Below, piece by piece: positions 29,251 through 40,394 of a DNA stretch of 64,000 bases. The notes under the pieces are model-generated. The model was not told the DNA's origin. It searched no databases and worked only from the letters and a program-made list of their open reading frames with translations. The stretch lies in the NCBI GenBank assembly GCA_015345905.1, contig JADDTR010000023.1, positions 186,001-250,000 on the forward strand, written 5' to 3'. Origin of the DNA: Aotearoamyces nothofagi. Lineage: Eukaryota > Ascomycota > Leotiomycetes > Leotiales > Tympanidaceae. Numbering within the stretch: position 1 is the first letter of the stretch; each line of letters starts with the position of its first letter. A program made the position numbers and the translations under genes.

Positions 29251-31009
29251 ATGCGGATTGCCTGCTTGCAGTTCTCTCCGGTCGTCGGTGACGTTGAGAA
29301 TAATCTACTGAGAGCAGAGCAGATCCTAAGCAGAGCCAATCCGCAGGATATAGATCTGTTGGTGTTACCAGAGTTGGCGTTTACTGGTATATATACTCTC
29401 ACTTTGGTTATGTAGAGTCGGGAAGGTACAAGAGACGGAGGTGCAGTCGCTCTGCATTGCTGCTCTCTACTGTTGCTGCTTCAAGCTCTAGGCCTTCAAG
29501 CTCACGCGTGTATTTTGTTTCTGTCTTCATGGAAACGGTTTTTGAATTGAAATATTAGCTGACTATATCAGGTTATAATTTCAAGTCTCTGAAGCATATA
29601 CTCCCTTACCTTGAGCCCACGACTTCAGGCATCAGCTCATTATGGGCTCGCACCATCGCCCTTAAATACAATTGCAATGTCACAGTTGGGTATCCAGAGA
29701 AGGTAGATGTGGCTCCAAAATGGCCGGCGTAAGTCATATTATCTGCTTTCTGTGATAAGTACTGATGTTCGAGGCGTGAAGAGATCTTGAATATTATAAT
29801 TCGGCTATCACTGTTAACAGAGATGGAGAAACAATTGCTAATTATAGAAAGACACATTTGTATTATACAGATGAGACTTGGGCTCTAGAGGGAGCTGGAG
29901 GCTTCTGTGACGGAGTCATAGCAGACATGGACGGTAGGAAGGTCGCTATGGGAATATGTAAGTAGATTTCATCTTTTGGGCAAAGGTTATATGACATCTA
30001 ATTTTAAATTTACTGACTTTTAAATTTAGGCATGGACCTCAAGTAAGCGCTTTTCAGACCTGAAGCAGCCCTTTATTAACAACTTTATAGTCCCTACAAG
30101 TTTGAGGCGCCGTGGAGCTTGTGTGAATTTGCGAACCATATCCTCTACCAAGAGGCAAACCTCGTCATTATCTCCATGGCATGGCTCACTCGCGAAGATG
30201 CCGGGTCTTTCAGCAGGTTTCCACATGAACCCGACATGGAGACACTTTCATATTGGCTATCGAGACTTGAGCCTCTGATCCGGCAAGATGATGATGAAGA
30301 GATTGTTGTGGTCTTCGCGAATCGTACTGGTGTTGAAGATGAGGCTGTCTATGCAGGTACAAGTGCAGTACTCGGCATTCAACTTGGAGAGGTCAAAGTG
30401 TACGGCATTCTAGGTCGAGGCGAACGTGAGCTACTTGTTGTCGATACCGTTGAAAATCCGAAAACAAAACTTGTCTGTGAGCCAAGCTCGGCCATCTCCA
30501 ACGAAAGTGTAGAGAGTCAATATTCCGCAGACACTCAATCTACAACTCCTGAAACAGATCCGTTCCTCACAAGCACTGATGGCCCGTTATTAGAGATCGT
30601 TCCTGCGGCACCTGTCGAGCCTGAGTCTACACATGCCTCCTATGATCCCGAATCTGTGAAACCTGAAGATTCTTACGAGCTGCTGAGTTCAAGTATTGAC
30701 CCAAAAGACGCTGCTACGCCGCCGCCTGCAGTACTTAGTCGCCAAAGGCCATCATCTTCGAAATCGCCTAATGAAAGTCGAAAAAGGCAGTGCGCGGATG
30801 AAAGATCAAAGCCGTCTGTCCGTGCCGACTACAACGGCCAAGAGCAGCGAGAGATCGCAGCGCTACCAATCATAGGACCGCGTGCAGACGGATTTCCTCA
30901 TTCAGCCTCGGAAGCGACTGATGATGAAGATTGGGCCAGAAGTCGTGGACTGGGCCCATCAGAGAAGCGTTCTAGTCTGTCTCCGAGACCGCAAAGTACT
31001 GTATGGTGA
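29251..31009 (+). CDS. NTA1: protein N-terminal amidase Nta1
   Basis: Five exons (29251-29386, 29572-29728, 29821-29957, 30030-30042, 30091-31009) join in frame to 453 residues. It is a nitrilase-superfamily enzyme with the catalytic Glu in LPELAF (E41), Lys in NYRKTHLYYTDE (K108) and Cys in MGICMDLNPYKFEAPW (C144). Nta1 deamidates N-terminal Asn and Gln of proteins, feeding them into the Arg/N-degron pathway. Exon 4 is a 13-base microexon that carries most of the Cys codon and the following Met-Asp-Leu. The last 170 residues are a Ser/Pro/Glu-rich tail of low conservation. All introns are GT-AG. Confidence 0.9.
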
Positions 31010-32110
31010 TGCATCGTTGTACATGTGTACCGATTGCTATTTTGTATTATTTTTTCATTTGATTTTCAGCGGGGAGTCTGAGGGTAGTAGGCGCAGGTCA
31101 GTCGCGGTCATCAAAGTGGATGATATTCCTTGATACATCTGTAATATCAATTGAATCTTGGCTCTTAACTTCTCTCCAAATGAATGTGTGATTTCTTGAA
31201 GTTTGTCATACTCTGGTTCTTCTAACTTACTGCGGAGCTGATGCTAAGGTCATGGTCTAAAGCATTCGTTAAAATGTATCCTAATATAAGATCTTCGTTC
31301 TTCAGCATGTCAATGTCGCGATGGAAGATAAACGATATAACCAACATTATATTCTTGGACGCGACTTCTACAGTACTTGTATCCGCACAGTGACTAGGGG
31401 TACTGCTCAGCAGCCCGCTCCGCCGTCAATCACGTCAGTACAAAATAAACCCAACTCATAATCTTGACATGCCGAGGCGTCGCATTTACTCAGCTTTCAG
31501 GGGAACGTCAGTTGCTGTCCAACAGGAACAAGCTATACGGCTCCTACGTACCGCTGTGTTACAGTAGAAGAAGTGTGACACTCACCACGAACCAACACTG
31601 AACCAACACCGGCCCCAGAGCTACCTGAGGTATCATGTCCATTTGACCGGCAAAGCGACACTCAAGGATGATTTGATCGCCACTGTGCAGGACCGAACTT
31701 CCTCAATCGCCTATCAAGCGCCCGCACAGTCACCTGGCATGCGATCTTGGTGCATCAGATCCCTGAATTGTGACTCCGGCGCAGGGTACCTCGCATGGAT
31801 GCGCCATGTGTACGAGTTCAGGGCAAGAATGCTCGTCGATAGGCTCGTCGGCCTCGCATTTACCGGTGAGCCGTTACTTTGTGGAGAATCAAGTCACTCA
31901 AGTACCCTCACATGGCGAGTGCTGTTGGTGTTGCGCATGCAACGGCAACTCATTTACCGGGCGATATAATATACGGCACCGTCTTTTGTAGGCTTCAATC
32001 ATCTGGATTGAAGGGTTAGGCCTCGAACATGTTCTCGTAGCTGTCACCATAAGCCCTTATCGCATCTCTCTACGGAATAAAGCGGCCAACTTCGGTGCTC
32101 GACTAGAACT
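31010..32110. other. spacer without a recognised gene
   Basis: About 1.1 kb between NTA1 and the first cysteine-rich membrane protein gene. A 108-codon open frame at 31643-31969 shows no motif and is not called. Confidence 0.45.
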
Positions 32111-33431
32111 ATGCGACCATCTCTACCTTTCTTCCTCTGCAGTGCTTTTGCATCATCGAGTAGAGCTCTACTCGTCGCACCAGATTCAACGTGCGCTGTA
32201 TCGTGTGGTAATGTCCTGCAGAGCACGAGTGGCAGTGAACTTACCTGCAGTGATGGAGATTACTCAGCCACAGCCGGACAGACTTTCGAGAAATGTATAG
32301 GATGTGAGATTAGCAGCACATATGTTGACCCTAAGACGAATCAGACAGACTTACAATGGCTTCTTTGTAAGTGGCCAGCTCAGAATACGCTGAGATCAGT
32401 CTTGTTAATTGGACTTTACTAATCTCATGTTGTCCTAGATAACCTTCGATACGCAGCATCGTGGTGTATATTTGGATACCCAAATAATACAAACTTGGGA
32501 AATAGTCCATGCCTTACCAGCTCTGCCTGCGAACCATTCCAAGGAGCTTTTGAAGAAGGTTCTCTGGCAGTGAATTCAAGCGATGAATACGAGTATTGCT
32601 CATCATGGAATGACGCTTACCTTTCACCATGTACGACTTGTCTACAACAGTTAGGAGACGAATATTATTTGACCAACTGTAAGATCTTTAACGGATAGAA
32701 GATAACCATAGCTAATGTGCTGTCTAGTCCTCATTGCTCTCAGCGCTGGTTGCCAGCAAAAACCCGCTTCAGGCTCCACCCTCTCTCTCTCGGGCTCGCT
32801 CTTCTCTACCACTACTGTTGACATCACCGCAGCATCCGGAGTCGCATCTGGTACGTGGACTCCAAAAGGTGGAATGACTCTTGGAAGTAAGATTGGCATC
32901 GCTATCGGCAGCTTCGTTTTCATCCTAACCCTCGTCGGCGTCTTAATTATATGGCGTGGCAAACGTAGGCGACGTGCCATATTAGCCAAGTTCGCCTCTA
33001 CATATCGTGGAAAATACCCCGGTGATAATAGGCCTCGTTTCCAAGACAACAGTCCACAGAGCGACAGTAACAAAGCCTTCATGAGCCAGCAATGGCCAGG
33101 GACAGACGACAGCCCGCAAAGCACGACTGGATGGAACGGCGAGAAAGCATATTTCTCGCCTTATTCCAGTCTGCATTCAAGTCCGATGAGTCCCGATGAG
33201 ACCACAAGTCGTTCGCATGAGTGGCCAGTGCCAGGTGGAATTGGGATTGGCGGTCATTGCGCAGGTGAGCAGGATATGATTGAGATGAGCCAATTACGAG
33301 AAGTAGAGCAGCAGAGATGGGAGGAAGAGGCTGGGCAAGCTGGGTTTACGACTGTGTCACCTACGCCGATCATTAGGAAGCCAACCCATGCTAGAGAACT
33401 GCGGCCAGAGGGAATGGGAGCCGCGGTATAA
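32111..33431 (+). CDS. secreted Cys-rich single-pass membrane protein, fungal 'LPXTG-domain' family, copy A
   Basis: Three exons (32111-32366, 32439-32678, 32728-33431) give 399 residues. A signal peptide is followed by a Cys-rich ectodomain: CAVSCGN, CSDGDYSATAGQTFEKCIGC, then YNLRYAASWCIFGYPNN, PCLTSSACEPF, YCSSW and CTTCLQQL, and FLIALSAGCQQKPASG. Next are a Ser/Thr-rich stalk, one membrane span (GIAIGSFVFILTLVGVLIIW), a basic RGKRRRR stop-transfer and a cytosolic tail. The tail carries FSPYSSLHSSPMSPDE, an IEMSQLREVE stretch and GFTTVSPTPIIRKP. Both introns are in phase 1. Fungal databases often label this family 'LPXTG-domain-containing'; it is not a sortase substrate by evidence here. 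Function unknown; two paralogs lie within 8 kb. Confidence 0.85.
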
Positions 33432-35253
33432 GATGCAGAGACCAGCATGAAGTTATGTGATTTAGAGCGGCAGCTATTCCCAGTGTCGTTCGAGGCGTTT
33501 ATCTGCCATTTAGAATTTCTAGCATTTGCCGTATTTACAGCGCAGGCGGTGGAGCATAGGCCCATGCATGAGCATTCATTCCAATCACAGTTCCGAACTC
33601 GACTACAGTACGCAGTGATAGCGGCAGTCTCCCACGGGTTCAGCACGTGATATCCAGCCAGCACAAGCATGCCAAGCCAACACGGCACAGAGGCCGTTAT
33701 CGTGGCCTCCATTCTCAAGACGGAAGGAGACTTGGGGGCGCCAAAACAAATGTCGCCATCCATCTGCCATCTGCCATCTGCGCGCCTCTCAGCAATTACG
33801 AGTACAATCCCGACAGGTCGGCACAGGCGCCTAATCTCGGCCGCTGATAGGCTACCCATCCTCCGCCCCGCACTCCTCCATCCGACGTCTCCTTTCGACT
33901 CCAACAACATGAAGGAAGCAGTACGACGAGGCCAAAGCTGTAAGACAACTCCACAACAGCGTGGCGGGGCATCGGATTGCCCACACTCATTGCCGGTAAT
34001 GCGGGAACTCATCCCGACGAGATTGGGATCTATTGGCTGGCAAGCATGCCGATGGGCGAGGACGCGGTTTGCCGATGCGGCAAAGTGCATGCACAGGACA
34101 GGACAGATCCCGACGTCCTGGATAGGTTAACTGAAGCGGCGCGTACGAGGCGAGCTTCTGGTTGAGAGGGCCGCATGGCTGGACACGGCAGCCAATGGTA
34201 AGATTCGATAGGACTGCGGCTTTTGTTTGGCTTTTGGCCTCGAGGAAAAGAGTTCCGCAGGCTTCTGTACAACCACACGGCACGGCAGATGGTTTGGCCA
34301 TGTATGGTACTCGAAGGAGCGTGATAGAGAGGTCGGCTTCTGGGATATAGATGAGGGTGTGCGGAGGTGTGCAGCTGTGGGCAGAGGTGTGCTACGTAGG
34401 TAAAGAAGCAGTAAGTTGAAGCAGGCAGAAGCAGGCAGAAGCAGACATATAACTATGAATCCTTCACATAGCTCTTCGTACCGTAAGTGCTTCTCGCCCT
34501 GCTTTATCGCCGCATCCTCCTTACACTCCACCAAGTGAGAGCCCGGCCAAGCCGGCAGCTTCTCTCTCTCTGTTTCCCCATCTCCCGCTCTCCCCGGCCG
34601 CAAGCAGGCCATCAGATCTGTGCTATCTGCGCCGCCGGCAGAGGCATACAAGGTATGCTGTGCATTTGCATTTCGAAATCATCCGTGCTGTGAAATGTCA
34701 TGCTTCCGGGGCTAAGGAGTGGAGGGGTGGCTCTCTAGTCTTTACCCGATTCGGCCGTTTTCTTTTCCAACATTATATTGCTGCTCATGTCGGGTGATGA
34801 CAAACATTCACATTCTCATAATGCTTCGGCATGCACTGGGGAATATTATGGAGCCTGGTTGGAGTCATTGCTCTCTTTTCTGCTGTTATTTCTTCCTTGT
34901 GTCGTTGCTTTTGTCGTCTTTTTTCTGACAATAGACAGACGGACGGACGGATATGTAGGCAGGCGAGTAGGCCTATCATGTGTATTATACCTCGCTGTTC
35001 GTCGACTTCGATCAGATACTCTCTATCTGATATCCAGAGCTACTCTGCCAGGTCTTGCATCTATCCAGTTACCTCAACCCTATCTATCTATCTATCTATC
35101 CATTGATCTATGCTTGGAAAAAGAACAGCAGCAACAACAACAACAACAACCGCCCGGATCTAGACCGGCATCAAATTCCAATCTTAAGTTCCAGCGAGAT
35201 AAAATAGATCTTTGGATATTACCATTTACAACTTCATATATACATATGTGAAG
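33432..35253. other. spacer without a recognised gene
   Basis: About 1.8 kb. Simple repeats appear near its end: CTATCTATCTATC near 35085 and CAACAACAACAA near 35130. Open frames across it have no recognisable motif. Confidence 0.5.
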
Positions 35254-36120
35254 ATGCTCTCCTGCTGCCTTCCACGCAGATCCAAAACCGTCGAGTCGAA
35301 TTTCGATCCGCGCTTCGGCGCCGCCGACATCTCATCTCCAAACCCCGGCGCATACACCAACCTCACGAAACCCGATCCTCTGCTCCTCGTCCCGATCCCC
35401 CTTCCCACGCACGCATCTCGCCCTCAGCTCTCCGCCGACGCCCAAACCCACCATCCGCAAACCAACACACCAGCTACGCCCCAGCAAGCATCGCCCTCCA
35501 GTCTGAGATCCAGCTCAACGTCCGCCTCGAGTCCGGTGTATCGCGATGGAGAAAAGCGGCCGCGACAGGTATCGAGCCTGACGCAGTTCTCGACTGGTTC
35601 TGAGCACGACGCTGCGATTGGTCTGGGCATGACTCCTGCTTCTGCTCCTGCTGCTGTGCCCGCACCGCAGCCGCGGGCGCCACCAAGCAACAAACGCTTC
35701 TCATCGCTCCGCATGGCACCCATCGCCGTCCACAAAGCCTACATCCCGGACTTCAGAAACTCGCTCAGCGCACACACATCCGGCTCCGCATCCGCATCCG
35801 CATCACCATCAACAGATCTGACAACGCCAACGACCAACGGCACGCTAGCGTCGAAAACCAAACCCAAAACCGACCTGCTCTGGAACGAGAATAAGCCTTC
35901 GATGATGGTTCTGCCTACTGTCGCGCCTACTACTGGTAAAGAGCGTCTAGATGAGGTTACGAGGGATGGACTCGTCGCTGACGCGAAGGCGAGGATCAAG
36001 CAGCGCTTTTCGCGACACTTGACGCGCCTCGAGCCCGTGCAGAGGTGGCCGAAGAGGGTCGATGAGCAAGTGAGTCCAGATAGTGTGGCGAGTATAGAGC
36101 AGTGGCCTGGTGCTATGTGA
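35254..36120 (+). CDS. hypothetical Ser/Pro-rich fungal protein
   Basis: 288 residues from the ATG at 35254, where AAGATG is followed by MLSCCLPRRSK, a Cys pair at positions 4-5 that could be palmitoylated. The middle is disordered, rich in Ser, Pro, Thr and Ala (SGSASASASP), and the end is basic then acidic (ADAKARIKQRFSRHLTRLEP). No catalytic domain is seen. The even codon use and clean single exon support a real gene. I do not recognise it. It is convergent with the next gene. Confidence 0.65.
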   Translation: MLSCCLPRRSKTVESNFDPRFGAADISSPNPGAYTNLTKPDPLLLVPIPLPTHASRPQLSADAQTHHPQTNTPATPQQASPSSLRSSSTSASSPVYRDGEKRPRQVSSLTQFSTGSEHDAAIGLGMTPASAPAAVPAPQPRAPPSNKRFSSLRMAPIAVHKAYIPDFRNSLSAHTSGSASASASPSTDLTTPTTNGTLASKTKPKTDLLWNENKPSMMVLPTVAPTTGKERLDEVTRDGLVADAKARIKQRFSRHLTRLEPVQRWPKRVDEQVSPDSVASIEQWPGAM

Positions 36121-36639
36121 TCGATCGTCTTTACTTCTGCTTCTAGTTATTTATTTTTATTTCTTGCTCGAGAGTTGAGATTGAATTATGGGAGATATTT
36201 CTAGGGGTTTTCGGAGGTGGTTATTTGCTGCTTTGTTCGCCTTGGGAGGGAGGTTGGATTGGGGTTGGAGGATTAGATTTTTTTTTGGGATAGGAGGATG
36301 GGAGGATGGCAAGACAGCATCCTTGGTACCGATCGAGATATGATCTCTATCAAAGATATCCGGGGCTGCATCTTATTCTGGATATTATTATTCCTTAGTT
36401 CGAACTTTTACTTCTCCAAGTATATTTCAAACTATTCGCCCTCCCACCCATATTCAGTAATACCTCGTCCACTGATTCAGGGATAACTCAGTTACTTATA
36501 CAGGCTAAAGTGAAACGACGCTAACATATTCCGCTGCTAACACGACATACGAAAATCCTATAACTGCTTCCAAGAAGTGCCCATTTGATAATCACCTTCT
36601 CCTATCCTCCCATCCATATCCCAGCATCCCAAGCCTGTC
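36121..36639. other. convergent spacer
   Basis: About 520 bases between two gene ends. It has a poly-T run near 36280 and nothing else of note. Confidence 0.5.
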
Positions 36640-38025
36640 TCATTCCCCAACCCATTGCCTACTACCACTCTTCGAGGCCTCCGGGACCTTGATGATCGGC
36701 GCAACCGTAAAGCCTCTACTTGCTGCTTCCTGCATCCAGTCATGCTCCTGCTGCATCTCCTCCCGATTCTGCCGCCCCAACTCCCTATCGTGCAGCTCGA
36801 TTGCCTCGGACGTCTCTCCCCTATCTGGCTGATAATGCCAATCCCACGACTGTTTCATATTCAACACATCCCTGGCACTAACTGGGCTTGAATATTTGCT
36901 CGAGTACGGCGAGAAATTGTGCTTTTCACCCTCTCCTGCGTAACCTGTGTCGGGGCTGTTGTCTTGAGTTCCGGGGTATGGTGTCCATTTGGTGTTTATT
37001 GGAGGGCCTAAAGGAGCTTTTGCTCCAAAACCAGTGCATTCTTCTCGTCTTTGCGCGAGTTCCGCGAGACGTGCTTTACGCCGTCGCTTTCCGCACCAGA
37101 CGGCGCAAAAGCCAGATAGGCTAAGGAGAGCAACAAGAGTGGCGACGCAGATACCAACCATGGTGCCGAGGGAGAGTGGACCGACATGTTGAGCAGATAT
37201 GGCAGCGGTGGCGGTGGAGCTAGGAGTCGTGATTGTAATGGGGCTTTGGGAAAAGATAGAGCCGGATATTGAGAGAAGGGAGCCGACAGTAGGTTGTTGA
37301 CGACATCCTGCAATAAGAGCCGTGAAGACTTGATAATATGTTAGTGATATCAAGCAGCCAGCGCTTGAAAGGACCATACAATTAGATATGAGGAAATCTG
37401 TGCCGAGTTGCTCCAAACAGCTCGTACATTTTGTTTCAAATTTTGTGTTAAAACCTGAGCAGTAGGCATATGAACTCGCACCTGGCGATAAATTCTCATA
37501 TGAAATACTGCTCTGATATAGACCGCATGCTGTATTGGTGATACATGGCTTTGTTGGTGTCAATTAAAGTCTGGTGGTCGCGATTGGGTGACTTACTGTA
37601 TCTTGGGTCATCGAGTTGTTTGGATATCCCCACAAGCAAACACTCATTGTATAGCGGAGGTTATCTGCAATCCAGGACGCTGTCAGCTTAGACTTCTAAT
37701 AATATAGCGTAAATAATGAATCTGTAAGGAGGTCTTCGTAAAGGATGAATTATAGATACTAACATAACAGCCATTGAAGATCCGTGTCCCCGCTTCCAGG
37801 ATCTACTGCAGTGCTATTCACTTGGCAGTTGGCACAAGCCTCGAAGATCTGACCAGAAGCGGTATTCGCAAAATCTGCATCTTGACATACGATTTCGGTG
37901 GGAAGTGTTGTTGAGACATTACCACACACAGAGGCACATTGCTGGTCGGGCACAGCTCGAAGGGCCTGGCTCAGAGAGGTAGAGAGGATGAGCCAAATTA
38001 TTAATGCGGAAGTTAGAAGATTCAT
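36640..38025 (-). CDS. secreted Cys-rich single-pass membrane protein, fungal 'LPXTG-domain' family, copy B
   Basis: Four exons (38025-37764, 37664-37597, 37548-37380, 37328-36640) join in frame to 395 residues. The start at 38025 gives a good signal peptide (MNLLTSALIIWLIL); an upstream in-frame ATG is at 38079. The ectodomain follows the family plan: CASVCGN, CQDADF, FEACANCQ, YNLRYTMSVCLWGYPNN, PCITNTACGLY, YCSGF, CTSCLEQLG and FFTALIAGCRQQPTVGS. A span (VGICVATLVALLSLSGFCAVW), GKRRRKARL and a cytosolic tail with FSPYSSKYSSPVSARD, SEAIELHDRELG and GFTVAPIIKVP follow. First and last introns sit at the same places and phase as in copy A; the 48-nt middle intron is extra. Function unknown. 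Confidence 0.85.
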
Positions 38026-39072
38026 ACTAAATATTGTTGTCGAAACAAAAAGTATGATGAATGGTAACGATTGTATCAATATACAGCGACGGAATAATGC
38101 TTCACACCAAGAAAATAAGTAGCCAACTCAGAACGACTCTAAAAGACACAAACCAGAACAAACTCCGAAAACCGACATTGGAGCATTCCAACGACGATAT
38201 ATAATCGCCCATCACTACAGTAATGGTGAGATGTGATCCCTCTCTCCGCACTTGGCTGCAATAATGTAGTGTTATCACAATTAATACTGAAGTTCGGATA
38301 TTCGGGTGCCTTGCCTCGCAGACCAATTCGAGCGGCCATCAACAATATTTCTGCAGGGTCGATGTCCGATTGTCACATTACAAGGCTGCTAATTCGACCG
38401 CCGATCAACTACCGACAGGTCTGTGGATGGGATGGTTTATGTCGTAGTGCATAATGTGATAGTGATTCGATAATTGCTTGGCTGATTTTGAAGTATCTCT
38501 ACTAGGATCGACTGTGCTACGATTGCTATCGACTTGATACGGGAGTAATAGCTCAGGTTGCTTCGTTTTGTCGCTGTCGCAGCATAGTTGTCGCATGATC
38601 TCCGGCGCCAATAAGGGATAATATCTCTTTGCAAGTTGGTGGTTACTGTCACATCAATTATAAATGTTGCGACATATCATATATGACCACCCTCCTTTTA
38701 CCAGCGCCCCGTCAGTAGAAAATATATCTTGATATAAAGCGACATAGATCAATTCAACCAAGTCATGTCTTCGGCAACTAGTGTCTTGCGATTTCGAAAT
38801 TCGTAGTTGTACCTGGTAGGCACTTCATTAGAATCGCAATCCCTCTTTAATGGAAAGGTGGCAACGAACATTGTAACGACCCAGATCTGATAGGCTATTG
38901 ACAATATAGTAGTAGCTGGATCCTTGAACTGCGATAGCTGGACGCATTGGAGGGTTGCATCGACATGCATCCTGGATATTTGGGTGATCCTCGAATCATT
39001 TCGACGTCTCTTGAATCCCTGATATGTATCGCAGACGGCAGCTAACGTATTGATTGTTATCATATCGTCTTC
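38026..39072. other. spacer without a recognised gene
   Basis: A 104-codon frame on the - strand (38749-39063) has no motif I know, and I do not call it. The rest has no gene. Confidence 0.4.
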
Positions 39073-39484
39073 GCTTCAGCGTTCAGATAGAGTTGTCTCC
39101 GAAGACAAATATGGCTGCATGGCGCGATATTCTTCTTCCATGTATCAAGCCATCATCTTATGAGTACCGTCTTTATCCATGCCTAGCCCTATGCTATTGG
39201 TTGGCGAGGACCTAAGATGCTGGCCAGGCATATGAGCAGAGTGCTTTGGAAAGACGTGCTTTTTACTATCTGCTTCGTTATACGGTTGTGGAGCCCTAGG
39301 ATGTTGGCCATTTGGTAATGCGTACTGTTGCCCACTACCTGCAAGTTGCTCATTGTAGTAGTCGCTAGTGGTCTACCCCTGTTGAGGTTGTCTAGAAGAT
39401 GGCTTCCATTCGTTTAACTTCGTGCTGGCCAGCTTGGAGTCTGCATATCCATTTCCATGAGAGCCATCGTAAGCGCCGTACCGT
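39073..39484 (-). pseudogene. decayed cytosolic tail of copy C
   Basis: In the frame shifted from the copy C stop, the translation is coding-like: KHDERYGAYDGSHGNGYADS, KLASTKLNEWKPSSRQPQQG, then DYYNEQLAGSGQQYALPNGQ and SIGLGMDKDGTHKMMA, ending YLSSETTLSER. Two stops (TAG after QQG, TGA after MMA) interrupt it; both fit C-to-T or G-to-A change from Gln and Trp codons. One small indel near 39490-39500 would explain the frame change. The alternative is an unrecognised intron, but I see no good splice sites there. Confidence 0.6.
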
Positions 39485-40394
39485 TCATCGTGTTTGCTTT
39501 AGTTTTGCTGCTCGGTTCTTCCGATACTTGACTAAGCAGAATGCCAACAATCCAATGGCAATCAAGACAGCACCGGTGACTATACCGACCAAGGCACCAG
39601 TTGTCAACCCGGTAGAGTCCTTGACTGATGCGGTAGTTGAAGTGCCGTTAGAGACAGATGATATCGTAATCCACGTTGTATTAAACAGGCTCCCTTCGAG
39701 TCCAAGGATCTGACCTGGCTTTGGTTGTTGTATGCATGCGGCCTGGAGAGCGAGGAGAACTGAGAAAGAGTTAGTGATAGGTTCCAACCAAAACCTTATA
39801 TACATACAGTTTCCCAAGTAAGTCTGATCAGTGCTAGAATGAAGACATTGGCGACAGGGAGTCAAACTATCAAGAGGAAACGTCCCATTCGCCCCACCAA
39901 CGCAGTATGAAAACTCTGTCTCATTGGCAGGGTTCAAGTTGCCAGACTCCATCGCCTGCTCAAGTGGAGCACATGCGTAGTCGATGTTACATGGGCTAGA
40001 TATCGTCTTAGAGGCGTTTGGAAATCCATATAAACACATGGCAAATGTCGCTCGAATATTGTCTATTTGCATGAGATTAGAGGAGACGCAAGTATTGAAA
40101 CATATGAGAACACCTACATAAGAAAGCCGCTTGATCGTTGGATGGCCCATTGACTGAAGTGCTAGTTTGCAAGCAAGTGACACATTCTCTAAACTTCTCG
40201 CCAGCTTCTGTGCTATTGTAGTCGCTATCGCTACATGTCAGATCTGAGTAATCGGTGGTAAACGACGTCTGGTCCGAAATGTTATAGGCTGGATTGTCGA
40301 TGCAGACTGATGCACAGGCCGAGTTTGGTGTTGCTTGCAGTGCCAAACACGGCGGCAGGGCTGCCAGTGTAAAAAGACATGTTAGTTTCATCAT
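39485..40394 (-). CDS. secreted Cys-rich single-pass membrane protein, fungal 'LPXTG-domain' family, copy C (tail truncated)
   Basis: Three exons (40394-40118, 40062-39808, 39759-39485) encode 268 residues. A signal peptide leads to CASVCID, CSDSDYNSTEAGEKFRECVT, YNIRATFAMCLYGFPN, PCNIDYACAPLEQAME, YCVGG, CRQCLH and LLALQAACIQQPKPGQ, then a Thr/Ser stalk and a membrane span (GIVTGAVLIAIGLLAFCLVK). The frame stops 14 codons after the span. Immediately downstream another frame reads as a natural His/Gln/Pro-rich cytosolic tail down to about 39073, with two in-frame stops. Copy C therefore seems to have lost a tail of about 135 residues. Intron places and phases equal those of copy A. Confidence 0.8.

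Noticed and set aside
31643-31969. 108-codon + frame
   Set aside because: No motif, no supporting splice structure, not similar to the Cys-rich family nearby.
38749-39063. 104-codon - frame near copy C
   Set aside because: No motif and not in continuity with the copy C tail; insufficient support.
36640-40394. Bacterial-type LPXTG sortase anchoring
   Set aside because: The family label is from fungal annotation practice. Fungi lack sortase, and these proteins have a normal membrane span with a cytosolic tail.
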